From Ailanthus altissimus (taxonomy: Eukaryota; Streptophyta; Magnoliopsida; Sapindales; Simaroubaceae): 64,000 nucleotides of DNA. Each line of letters begins with the position of its first letter. Within the stretch, counting starts at the first letter, position 1. Of the stretch, positions 45,550 to 57,111 are shown in pieces. The stretch covers positions 31,370,501-31,434,500 of the forward strand of contig OX327684.1 of the NCBI GenBank assembly GCA_946807835.1, given 5' to 3'. A program made the position numbers and the translations under genes. The notes under the pieces are model-generated. The model saw nothing but the letters and a program-made list of their open reading frames with translations, ran no database searches and had not been told where the DNA came from.

Positions 45550-46873
45550 GCTTCAAATTAATAACATGGTTTTGCCAAATAAGAAATGCAAGGACAAGTT
45601 TGTGTGGATCTCTTCTTGGAATGTGTCTTTTTTTCTTAAGGATAGTTATAATTTCATTTAGACTCGCTCTTCTAATTCAATCTTATCTTCTTTTTGGTAT
45701 AACTTTATCCCATATAAGATAAGTAATTTATGTGGCGTCTCTTTCAGTATGCCTTTCTACAGACACGATCTTGCATTCTTATGACATTTATGTGAGTTTT
45801 GTGTGTTCCTTTTGTTTGGGCAGTTAAAGATTCAATAGATTATTTGAATTTTTTAGCCCTTTATTTCAAGCTTTTTGAGTTTGCTTCCATTTTTCAGACT
45901 CATTTCCCAACTATCTTGTCAATTTATGATTTATAGGCAACAATAACTTTAAAGTCTTTTAGTTCCTAGTTGTATAATATATGGATTCTCTCAGTTGCTT
46001 ACTTGCTTTATTTAATTTGGCATTGTAGGAATTGTTTGTACTTTGATAATTATAGAGCGAGTTTGTTTAGAATTCAAGCATATTGAGTTGCTTATATTTG
46101 CTTTTTTGCATAGTTTTGCTTGGGATACATGGCTTATTCTGATCGTTCAATCTTATCATCTCAGTGTTAATCCCCGATTGATTCATGCTCCCAAGGTCAT
46201 GGTTCTCTTCTGGAATCTTCATTCTACTGGATGAGTCAAGGTGAATATGATGGGCTATTTCAAGACAATCTAGGGATTGCAATCTGTGCAGAGTTTTTAG
46301 GGATTCTTCAAGCTCCTTTTGAGTTTTTTTTGTCATTTGAAAGTGCAAACTGCTTACTATGCTGAGATTATGTGTTTTATCTTTGCCATTAAGATTACTT
46401 ATGCTCATGGCTAGCATAATATTGTCTTGGAGTGTGGTTAAATTTGGTTATTCATTTTCCTTTCAATACCAAGCTATCTCTACCTTGGAATCTTCAAACT
46501 CATTAGCATAATTGTAGGGAATACATCTCTCACATTTAGTTTCGTTTTGTTCACACCATTCAGGAGAATAATGGGATTGCAGATAGATTGGCTAATATTA
46601 GCCTGAGGTATAATGATTCACCTGGTGGTTGAGAGCTCCTTTGGAGATTTCATTCATGCTTTGTAAGGATGCCAATATTTTTTTTCGAATTATAGATTTT
46701 ATAAGCTTGCTTTGTTGCTTGGTTTTGTCGTTTTGTTGGATACTTTCTTTCATTTTTTTTACTCTTTTTGTATGAGTATTTTAAGGGGTAAAGCTTACTA
46801 CATCTCCTCTAATAGTTTATTCTTCCTTTTTCTTCTTTAATAAATTTCTCGCAAGTCGAGTTTGCTAAAAAAA
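45550..46873 (+). mobile_element. LINE 3' fragment (zf-RVT and RNase H remnants)
   Basis: Broken + frames fit the 3' part of a plant L1-like LINE ORF2. 45595-45740 gives DKFVWISSWNVSF and DSYNFI, typical of the zinc-finger RT-associated domain. 46230-46620 gives SQGEYDGLFQDNLGIAI, CAEFLGILQAPFEF and ENNGIADRLANISL, typical of the C-terminal RNase H. The right end (aataaatttctcgcaag, then a run of a at 46867-46873) joins directly to the duplicated peroxidase block, as expected for a LINE 3' tail. There are many stops. The 5' side meets copia-3, which may have inserted into the LINE. Confidence 0.72.
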
Positions 46874-48135
46874 TATTAGGCAAGGCACTCTGCTTTTTTT
46901 CACATTAAAATAAAGAGCAAAGACCTTTAATTTATTCTATCAATTAGATAAATGATATAGATGTTGATGTTAATTTTGATTTGCATATGTGGACCACTTA
47001 TAAGCTAACACTTGGTGTGATTAAATTAAGACTAAATTTTGCATTTAAATTAACCATCTCGAAAAGTCCTAACATTTTTATTAGAGCAATAAATAGAAAA
47101 GAAAGTTTGCAGGACATAAAAGGAGAGCAGCCCGTAGAGCCCTCAGCAAAAACCTCAAACAAATCTCCTTAATTTATTGTAACAAACATTGCATTATAAG
47201 GTTTTCATCTACCTCGGTACCTCATTAAAATGAGATCACATGGACAATCACCAAAGGATCAATTCTTAATTGCCACATCATGTACTTGACATTAGTTATG
47301 TATGTTGAAAATTTATTTTACCTTTTATCAACTATCAACGTCTTGTTAGTAAAGGATTAGATAAAAGATGCACCTAATTGCATTGCCCAAGTGGCAATGA
47401 CTGTGCACCTCCTGGCTTAGGGTCAGGAGTTCAAGTTTTAAAAAGAGTCAAGGAGTTTCATTTTCCCTAATCATTGGAGGTAGTTATAGTTTAACGATTG
47501 TAATTGTGACGAGATGTTTATGATAAGACAGTTGTAATGAGATATTTGTACACTCTGTTTGTAATGAGATATTTGTATAAATATATATATATGATAAAAT
47601 ATAAGATTACAAAAGAATCTTGGCCCGTAATAAATCTCCTTAATCACTTATTCAACATTACAAATCATTAAAAACCTCAATTAAAGTATGTAAAAATCGC
47701 TTTCACAAATTTAAAGAAAAGAAGAACGTATGAGAGCACACCTAGGGTTGTGTTTCTCTTTATTGTAATGAATATCTTGCATATTGAATTTAGTGATGAG
47801 CTCCACCTATGAATTTAGACTTCTAGGTTGAACTATGTAAACTATGTATTTGCTTATCTTATATTGTATTTTCTTATTAACTATTGACTATATTGTGTAT
47901 AACTTAAAAATTATAAACTTAACTCAAACAAACATCTAATTCAAACCTTAACTCTTCTTAGTAAGTCAGACTTCGAAAAAAAAAATTCCTCCAACATAAA
48001 AGCTATAAGCTTAGTTTTAATTAGCTTCATGAGCTTTGCTTTGTATAATCACCTTTGGACAACCTTGTAAAGTGTGACTTTAGCTCCACTATCGTAACCT
48101 CAAATTAAGTTGAAGTCCTCTTTCGACCTTCATAT
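46874..48135. repeat. Segmental duplication block, copy B (3' of peroxidase 3)
   Basis: Collinear with 37239-38615. Its first bases (attaggcaaggcactc) also match the sequence after copy 4 (57660-57675, attaggcaaaggcactcacc), linking the block to the peroxidase unit. It contains a SINE (47370-47592) that copy A lacks. Confidence 0.85.
47370..47592 (+). mobile_element. tRNA-derived SINE with target duplication
   Basis: A 223-bp insertion absent from the paralogous site near 38094. It is flanked by gataaaagat (47360-47369) and gataaaatat (47593-47602). Its head contains an A-box-like gcccaagtggc (47385-47395) and a B-box-like ggagttcaagtt (47426-47437), spaced as in RNA polymerase III promoters. 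The 3' end repeats taatgagatatttgta and ends in an AT run. It is non-coding. Confidence 0.75.
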
Positions 48136-48289
48136 GAAACCTAACTTTAGCATTTGAAATATGTTTCAAGGTCTTCTCTAATCAGTTATGCACCCTCTCA
48201 ATGCCTCTTCTAACCCTATACATCATTATACATGCCTTCTCCAAAGTAGTTACCTCTTTAAAGTAGTTTTGTACTCATCACCACTGTCA
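48136..48289. other. Spacer
   Basis: Short sequence between the duplicated block and the next LTR-like segment. The exact boundary is uncertain and no gene is seen. Confidence 0.3.
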
Positions 48290-50219
48290 TGGGCTGTATT
48301 ACTTTCCTTTGGGCCCAAGAGTTTAAAAGCCTATAGAAGGCACTTTTATCTCTTGCATTTAGGTTTTAATTAATAAAAAAAAAAGAGGAAAAAGAGAGAA
48401 AAGAAGCCTTGTCTTGCCGAGAGAGAAAAAAAAAGGTAATATGGCTTTCCCTTCAATTTTTCTTATTGTTTTGTTGTTTTGAGCATGATTTCAAGATTAT
48501 TAGGTTGTGAGTATAGTTTAAAGCATGAATTAAGAACCCTTAAGTGTTAGAATTGTTCCTTTTAGAATGTGAATTAGACATTTAAGATTTTAGAGAGAGA
48601 AAGCTAGTGTGAGGAAGAGTATCCAAACTTTTGGGAGTAAGATTATTACTCTAATTGAAGGCTTTTATGGTTAATTTAATGTTAGAGTGTAGAATTCTAT
48701 GAAATTGAGGGGTTTAAGTTTTGGGAAAAACCCTAACCCTTGATTTTGGGGGTAATTTCAAAATTCATTAAATTAGTGGCTTAAATTATTATTTTCTTCA
48801 TTTTAGGACCCGTAGAAAATTTACAGAACGAGTTGGAACCCATACCGAAAAGTTTGCATCGATCTAATGAGTTGGTAAGTGTATTAACTAGTTATGTTAT
48901 AATTTTGTATAATAGATTTTGTTTAGAATCGTTAATGTAGGTATTAATTTTTTTATTAATGAATAATAGTATACTTTATCTCATTTAGGAGGGTTCTCAA
49001 GCGTGACATATCCCGGCAACGCGTTCTGATAAATATTATCATTTTTTGTGAGTGGGATTTATAGTATATATGTATATATATAGTTTATTTCTCATATTAA
49101 AGACTTCATTTATTACGTATCATTTATAAAGTCTATGAAACATAATGAGTATTTAATTTTTTGTTAAATTAGTTATTTTATTTTATTAATTTCAATTTTT
49201 AGACATATTTAAATTAAGTATTTATTTTACGTTATGAAAAAAAATGCATTTATATTATAGATTATTTATATTAATAGAAATATGTTTAAATGATTTATTT
49301 GTTTAAGTGTAAAACTTGAGATGAGATTTAATGAGTTTATAATTATTAAAATAGAAATAGTTTTTAAACCATTAGGCAGTACCCTCCCCTATTCGCTAGA
49401 GATATGAGATTCAGGCCTTTGGGGCCCGTCTATACACACACATAGGCTTTGGGCCGTGTGTATGGGCGCTTTGCTATTTGGGAGCTAGTTTGCTTTGCGC
49501 ATGCGTAAGACGAGGATTTGAGATGATATATAGATAAGTACGTCCAATACTCTGCCCGAGGGATATTTCGGGTACGACGAGATTTTTCCCTGGGTACTAG
49601 TTTAGTGTAATGTTTTAAAGATTTAATCATTTATAATATTACATCATGTCTTATAGAACTTCAATTTGTAGCATGATTAAAATGAGATTTGATGATTTTA
49701 ATGATACTTTTAAGTTATTTATGTTATTTATGTTAAATTGATGTTTATAGTTTAAATATTTATTATTATCATTGTTATTATCATCAATTTTATTTTCTCT
49801 CATTTTATTTTAAAATTATTCTACTCACTAAGTTTTATGAAAACTCACCCCCCCTTTCCTTTTTTCCCATCTCAGGAGACAGTAGGCGTTCTCAGCTCAG
49901 TAACTAGTTAGAGTGGGTCATGTGGTGGAGCCTTTTATTTATTTATTTTTTTGTGTGAGCCATATAGGATATATGGATTCGTTTTTATTTGGGACTATGG
50001 AAATTTAGTATGTTTATCTTGTAGATTATGAATTTGTATTATAATATTTATATTTTTTTTGGACTTTTGATGCCATGAGTTTGATAACTCTATTTTAGAT
50101 ATTGAGGATATATTGACGTATGATTTATAAGTGTATTAATTTTTATTGATGTTGATAAGGTGAGTTGTGAATGAGATATGAGAAGTTTGAGAGTTTGGGA
50201 GTTTGGTTGATAGTAATGT
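48290..50219 (+). mobile_element. Long LTR-like segment (LTR-B), proximal part
   Basis: A non-coding segment with LTR-like architecture: TATA-like tttaaaagcctataga (about 48332), a purine-rich leader (gaggaaaaagagagaaaag), and near 49830-49890 the phrase ctcactaagttttatgaaaactcacc with a downstream tctcagg. This arrangement is shared with the segments at 35642 and, inverted, at 50220. It is interrupted at 50219 by LTR-C and appears to continue at 52942. Its left end is approximate. Confidence 0.45.
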
Positions 50220-52936
50220 TGTCACACCCCAGACCCAAAAGATCTGACACACGACATCACTTACATTCATTCAATAATACTTAAACATTCATTTTAATTT
50301 CTTTCAGAATTATAGCAATTGAATTATGACTGGGAAAATTAGTAAACCGGAGATACGCAGAGTTTTCTCAGAGATTAACACTCTACTACGTCACCAGTAG
50401 CAACTTTGTTACCGGAAGCCCAGAATATATTCATTGCAAATTCTTACTTAAAATCAATCCATTACTACACTTGGTGAAACTTAAACTAAATCCAACCACA
50501 CACAATAAAATGATACATAAGTATTTATTCAATAGGGACAAATCAAATATCTTATCCCACGTGTCCCCAAATGAAACACTTAGCAACCTAACAACTTAGG
50601 GAACCCAAGGAACAGCAGAAGCCTTGCCAAATCCGCTAAAGCACACATGTACCTTATTTACCTGAAATCACCATAAACTATAATGAATATAAAACTCAGT
50701 AAGCATACTAGTTTTTCATATATCAAATACAAATACATATATGTACACAATGCATATGTATGATATGCTGTGATCAATCAAAATCATAATCTTATCAAAT
50801 CACATATCATGTAAGCGCTTACACATTCTTTCAAAACACATAATAGGAATACCATCACTCAACTACTACTTAGTAGGACTTACATATCACATATCACATA
50901 ATGAGCCAAATGTCACTCGTAGGTGACATACCGTATGAGAGGAATAGTACAAGTGAGGTCTTGAAATTACACATATATAATGCTCATGCCCGAAGGTAAA
51001 AGCCAAATCCTCACCCTGATCATCGGTGAGTCCTCTCACATGCACCAATACGCCACCACACGAATGTGATGACTCACACTTCCTTTAGGTACCAATAGGA
51101 TCCTCCCTACATACGGAACACATAACATATACCAATCCCGAAGGAAAGGCCACACATAAAGGCTCCACAAATCACATAAAATGCCTACTAAGTTAACAGT
51201 GAGTTCAAGTACCCTCAAAACACAAAATATTTCTCATGGACATATTACACTTTAAAAGCTTTCTTTGTTAAACATATCTTATTTTGAAAGCTTACTTTCA
51301 AAAAACACATGTATGTCCATGCTCAATGTCAATGCTCACATTCATAAACATATATTTACATTTCATATCAAAATATACTTTGATATAACATAAACATATT
51401 CTTAACCACATTTACAAAATCATTCATAACACTTACTATGTTTATTGTGATTCCAGTAAAAAGTCTAGTATACTTACCTCTTAACACTTTCAGCTACAAT
51501 GCTTAAATCTCCTTAACCTATCAATGGAGATTAATCCTTTCATAAGCCTCACAATTCACACAAAATACTTTAAATAGCTTACAAAATTATACACAATGCA
51601 TTTATCACATCAAATTAGTCTAAATACTTGGTTTCTCAAAACCTGTCATTCTGACCACTTACACTTATCAAAATTTTCTAATACATTAAATGATGTCCAA
51701 TTACTCCAAAATCAGAATATACCATTCTTGACTCATATATCCTTCTTATATATGAATATTATATCAAATTTTCTACACAATTCATTCTATACATACCATC
51801 GAATCCAAACTACTAACCTGACAAGATCAAGATACTTACTGAACAGTATTCAATCTCCTAATTTTATAAAATCATATACTAACTCAAAAATTATAAAACT
51901 ACCACATAATTACTCTTAACATATATATCAGTTCATGATAAATATTTCACTTCCAAATCACTGCCAAAAGTATTTTAAAACTATTTTATTCTATAGCTTT
52001 AAAAATCTATTAATCAAATACTGCAATGAGCTGATACACTTTAGAAAATCATAACACTTCAACCACATTGATCTGAATTCTCAATTCCGAGTATATCATA
52101 TTATACATATAAAATTATCATATTCCACAAATTCGGAATTTTTGAAGATCATTCAGTGGGACAAAAATTATTTTTCACTGTATCATACTGTTTACATAGG
52201 AAATTTTTAGAATTTCAGGGTCATTTTGGTAAATTCACTAAAACTTCAATTTCCAGAATTTTTAATCGATTCAAAGTTTCAGATGACCCTAAACATGTAT
52301 AATTTCATATACTCAAAATTCAAAACCATAATCGAATCACAATAATTTATAAAATTATAGATCAAGAGACTATCAATCAGAAATTCTACAATCCATCATG
52401 ATTTATCAAGCTATCTTATAAATCATCATCAATTCTCAAAATATCATACGAAATACACATCAAATACTCAATTATACATATTTCCAGAAATCAAAACTTA
52501 AATAAATTAACATAATTAGCACCAATAAATTGAGAAATAGTTGTGATATACCTCTTAAAATTCAAATTTTCAATTTCTTCTTCTTTTTCTTCTCCTTCTT
52601 CTCTTTCTCTCCCCTCTTTTTCTTTCTTCTCTCTCTAAAAGAGGTAGCTCGACCAAAATGAGAGAATTAAGGTTTTAAAAGTGTATTTTTATACTAAGTG
52701 GTTAATTTTTGGTATTTACGAATTTACCCCCAAAACTTTCAAAGTATTACAATTTGGTCCCTAAAATAAATCTAAAGTCTTGCAATTAAACTCAATGCTA
52801 ATAGTATCACCTTAACCTATACAAACACTACTAATAACAATATATAAATCAAGTATCACCAACATACAAATAAAATACGTATATTTATACATTTATAAAT
52901 ACTTATTCTTACCAGTCGTAGATACTGGTTACTACA
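50220..52936 (-). mobile_element. Solo LTR (2.7 kb), minus orientation (LTR-C)
   Basis: The segment begins TGTCACACCCC and ends GGTTACTACA (TG...CA), flanked by aatgt (50215-50219) and attgt (52937-52941), a 5-bp duplication with one mismatch. Its promoter-like parts lie on the minus strand: TATA-like agtataaaaatacac (complement of about 52685-52699), then a leader with GGTCGAGCTACC and a gagagaagaaagaaaaagag tract. No coding sequence is present, and the one 107-codon frame (51596-51919) is AT-rich chance. It sits inside LTR-B. Confidence 0.55.
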
Positions 52937-52941
52937 ATTGT

Positions 52942-53110
52942 ATTTATAGAAGTGTTATTCTTTAAATTGTAAGGTTGAAAATGTTAAAACAGAGAAAACT
53001 CTGCCGAAATTTTAGTAAAATTCCTAGTGTAGTAAGCATTTTGAACTGTCCATAAGATAACAGTCAAAATTCATCCTAAAATTTATAAAAAACTGCAGGG
53101 CGAATCGTTT
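52942..53110 (+). mobile_element. LTR-B, distal part
   Basis: The sequence after LTR-C contains acagagaaaactctgccgaa, which resembles the minus-strand text of LTR-C near its own end (gagaaaactctgc, complement of about 50356-50368). This suggests it is the tail of an LTR of the same general family, most simply the remainder of LTR-B. The right boundary is not determined. Confidence 0.35.
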
Positions 53111-54640
53111 CAACCACTCTATGCTCGATAACCTCTACCAAATTATTACTTTCTCTTATCAAAATAAAATACAATAAAATGGTCAACTCCTTTTTAAATT
53201 TGTCTACAAATAATAAATTTAGATCTCTTTAAATTGTTTATCATTCTATGTCACTAGATCTTTAAAAGTTAAAATATATGAGTAGAGAAAAAAATTAAGA
53301 AAGAATTCACGAGCAATCTCAAGACATAAGTAGGTTTGATACTATGTTCTGAATGCACATTTGATTCCTTTGTATAGTATAAAATAGCATATAATATTAA
53401 TCGATATATATATATATATTTGATAGCAGTTTTTAAAATTGATTAGATTGGATAAATTAATATACAGTAAAAATTTTAAAAGATTGGTATTAAGTTGTAT
53501 AAAATAATATATTCTTGTGATAGTATATTTTTATATTATATAAATATTCAAAGAATTAAAATAATTAAAACTAAATTATCATAAATTTAATAATTAAAAT
53601 TAATTATATAAAATATAAAAATTATTTTGTTGGAAAAGTGATCGGTCTCCATCAAAAGCATAAATTCAAATGGCCACCATCGATTAGACGAGGAGAAGCC
53701 GGCTCTTGTGAAGAGAAAGTCTTGAGTGCTCTTTGAGATATTGCTCTTTTTTTAATTAAATTATTATCTAATAAATAACACTTTTTTATAATTAATTAAA
53801 ATATATATTAAAAATTAGTGATTTAAAATAGTGTTTAAATATAATTATGAGTTAAAGACCAAGATCAATAAATAGATGATACTAAATTAAGAATGCAATA
53901 AACAAATAAAAAAGTGACAAAAATAAAAAGTCAAAAGTAAGGAGGGGCTCGGAATGCGACTTAGGCAATTTTTAGAGCTTGGGGTTGTAGTCCCAACCTT
54001 GGCAGTGGCTGACGCTTAGCCTAAGCCAGGCTTCGGCAATCGTGCAAGATGGTAGTGGTGCTGTAGCGCCAAGGTAATTTTATGGCACGGCCATAATACT
54101 AATGCTGAGCTTAACCCATTTTAATTATTTCATTTTTTTAGTCATTTTTGAACTCCTACACGTGTAAATTTCTATTCTAATTAGATATAGGATTTTTATA
54201 AATATTTTGAAATCTATATAAATTTTTATAATCCTATCAGGGTGGCATGCATTAGAAAGCATCAAAGATGCATCAATAAAAAAAATTTAAAAAATTCAAT
54301 GAGTGTTGAGTATGCAAAAAAATGTTATATAGATTGTTGAAGAGCTCATTCTTTTGAGTAGTTTTTGTAATCTTTTTAATAATCTTTATGATTATTGGTT
54401 GGTTCGTAGTAATTATTAAATAATAAAAGAAGTTACAATCTTTTAATTTATTGAGAACGTAACTAATTTATCGAATCACGTATATTGTAGTACATTATAT
54501 ATTTTAATTGTTATATTTATTTTATTATATTTAATCTTTTACAATTCTTAAATACTTATAAAATTTCATGCATAAAAAATTCATCAACATATATAATAAC
54601 AATTTTCTAAAAAATTAGCAACATTGTGAAAGTTCCTAAA
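53111..54640. other. AT-rich spacer
   Basis: No gene. A (TA)n run lies at about 53404-53420. A GC-richer patch at 53941-54110 (ggggctcggaatgcgactt, cagtggctgacgcttagcc) stands out from its surroundings but encodes nothing recognisable. Confidence 0.4.
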
Positions 54641-56035
54641 ATTTAGTCCATATCGTAACACTGTCACGATTGTATAATGATTATTTTGGCTTGTGAAAGT
54701 TTTGGATGGACACGCCAATATGATCATATTTAGCTACATTTGGTTCAGTAATTCTTTATCTATATGTATCATTATAATTCTGAAGATATATCTAGTCAAA
54801 ATAAATTTAGTAAATCAAAATTGCCTAATTTTCTTCCACAGGAAGTTGCCAAAGCTTGTCAATTTGAAAAAGAAAATAAACACACTAATGTGTTATTACT
54901 AAATACAATGGTTCCCACGTACTTGTCAATCGTCAAGTTGCAGTTGGATTTATTACGAGAATTTGTGGTCAAGCTTGGTTTTACTCAACCGCTTGTCGAT
55001 CAATTCATAACCAGTAACAATATAATTAATTGAATTTATATTAATAGACTTGTCGAATTATATTGATTTATTATTCTTCCATTCAGAAGAGCCGGTTGCT
55101 AGTTAGAAACGTTATCTTAATTATCTTACTCGTATTTAGATTGTATCACTTGTTTTTGTGGTCGATGACAAAACTAGTGGTTACATATTACAAGCACTCC
55201 ATATATATATATGTGATTTTTCCGGATTAATAAATTCGTTTTTAATTTTTAAAACAAACAGCTGGTGCATGGTGCTCCTGAAATATTTTAGTACCTTCTC
55301 CTAATTTACTAGGACTAGGCGGGATTTTACTTCTTTGAACGTTGTTTCGTGGCCAACTTATATAAGAGAATTGCTCGTTTTCCGTGGGTTTCCAAGTGGC
55401 ATTTCAAATGCATGATTAGAGAAATTCTTGCTGTCATTACCATATTTCACGCATTGCATTTGTTAAATGTATTTAAAAAAAAAAACCCCATCATCAATAG
55501 ATTTAACATTATTAAATTGGAATCGTGGAAATTTCAAAGAAACATAACAAGAATTCATTGTCAATGAGAGATCGAGTTTATATCTTAATACAAGTCAAAG
55601 AAAATTGAACCTACCCCGCATTTCATATCATTGCATGTTAGCGACAGTGGATTAAACTGCTTAACTAGTAAGTGAGGAGGGCTGATCATAGCGAGAGAGT
55701 GTACTAATTATAAATCTCGGTAGAACAAGAGGTTAGCACAGAACACGAACAGTTCAAAGTAAGAAAACTTCAATCCGCGCGTAGTTATATGATTACAGCT
55801 ATACACGTTTTCTGGTTCAAAGTAATACCAACTCCACCTTCTTTATGCTACAGCTTACATGCATGTCTTTTCCACCTATAATTACTCTCATAGAATCACC
55901 TAGACTCCACTCCTCCATCTCCATATAATCAACTCATCAAAACCTAAAGCCTTGTCCTTTATCTTTCGGACTTGAGCGCTAGCTCGTAAGCAGGTTAAAT
56001 TAATTTATTGTAGGCTCCTTTTCATCTTCACAACA
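54641..56035. other. Region upstream of peroxidase copy 4
   Basis: From about 54660 the sequence aligns with the regions upstream of the other copies (gtgtttc-tggccaa, gtgggtttccaagtggcattt, caaagtaataccaactccacc). Two overlapping frames (54693-55033) lie inside this promoter-side repeat and are not genes. Confidence 0.6.
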
Positions 56036-57111
56036 ATGAGTTCCCGTAAGATGAACATTCCTTCAATTCTCTCTTGCATTATCATGTGTATCCTCTTGGT
56101 CTCCACCATGCCTTCATTGGCATCATCAGCAAATCTCAGAGTAGGCTTCTACAGATCAACTTGTCCAGCAGCAGAGGCAATTGTACGAAGAGCCGTAAAC
56201 AAAGCTGCTTTGTCAGAGTACGGATGCTCATAGTCATTTCCATGCTTACGATTATTTAGCTGGAGTTGCTTTCCACATTTTCCACATTTCTTGCTAAATG
56301 AAACTGTTGTTATTAACATTCAATTTTCTTGTCTCAGGGTTGCGATGCCTCCGTGCTACTAAAAACCACGTCAGGAAACCCACCTTCAGAGAGGGAACAT
56401 CCTGCTAACAACCCGAGCTTACGAGGCTTCGAGGTGATCGACGAGGCCAAAGCACAATTAGAAGCTCTATGCCCGAATACTGTCTCATGTGCTGACATCA
56501 TTGCCTTCGCTGCTCTCGACAGTTCTTTTAAAGTTGGTGGCATAAACTACGCCGTCCCAGCTGGACGCCGCGATGGGCGAGTATCTCTCAGCGATGAAGC
56601 TACACAAAATCTCCCTCCTCCTTCCTTCAACGCAGAGCAAATCGCTGCAAGCTTTGCACGAAAAGGGATGTCAGTTGACGAGATGGTGACACTCTCTGGA
56701 GCACACTCGATTGGAATCTCACATTGCTCTTCATTCTCAGGCCGTCTCTATTCTTTCAACGAAACTCATGTACAAGATCCTTCTATGGATCCTAGATTCG
56801 CTGCTTTCTTGAAAACTAAGTGCCCCCCACCAAACGGAGCCACCAGAGACCCAACAATGGCACTAGAATTTCTGACGCCTAATCGTTTGGACAACAAGTA
56901 CTACATGGAGCTGAGGAATCGCCGTGGGTTATTGACTTCGGATCAGACGCTGATGGACAGCCCCTTAACTTCGCTTATGGTAATGACTTATGCGAGAAAT
57001 GGAGCACTATGGGTTGCTAAGTATGCCAAGGCAATGGTGCATATGGGATCTCTTGATGTGCTCACTGGCACGCAGGGTGAAATCAGGAAACTTTGCAGCG
57101 TCGTTAATTAA
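56036..57111 (+). pseudogene. Class III peroxidase, copy 4, inactivated
   Basis: Exon 1 (56036-56217) is 182 bp against 237 bp in copy 2. A 55-bp deletion after the codons for AVNKA removes the segment that encodes the distal catalytic Arg and His (RMHFHD) and shifts the frame, so the message would stop soon after splicing. The signal peptide (MSSRKMNIPS type) is intact. Exon 2 (56338-57111) is still open for all 257 codons and keeps the proximal His in [11 protein letters not shown] and its cysteines. However, the usually conserved Arg of the ARDS motif is Leu (AALDSS) and the C-terminus reads RKLCSVVN. Exon 2 is the most diverged of the four. I treat it as a pseudogene; a rescued short product lacking the distal site could not be a normal peroxidase. 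Confidence 0.92.

Noticed and set aside
41713..45554. CAAATT as a firm target duplication for copia-3
   Set aside because: The hexamers lie a few bases beyond the LTR ends inferred from the purine tract and primer site, so it may be chance in AT-rich DNA.
51596..51919. 107-codon plus-strand frame
   Set aside because: Its composition follows the AT-rich LTR in which it sits; there is no domain, signal or exon partner.
53941..54110. GC-richer patch as a possible exon or RNA gene
   Set aside because: No open frame with a recognisable product and no clear RNA fold by eye; noted only as spacer.
27605..57111. A new metabolic gene cluster
   Set aside because: The neighbouring genes (PP2C, START-like, S27a) have no pathway link to the peroxidases; the cluster is a plain tandem family.
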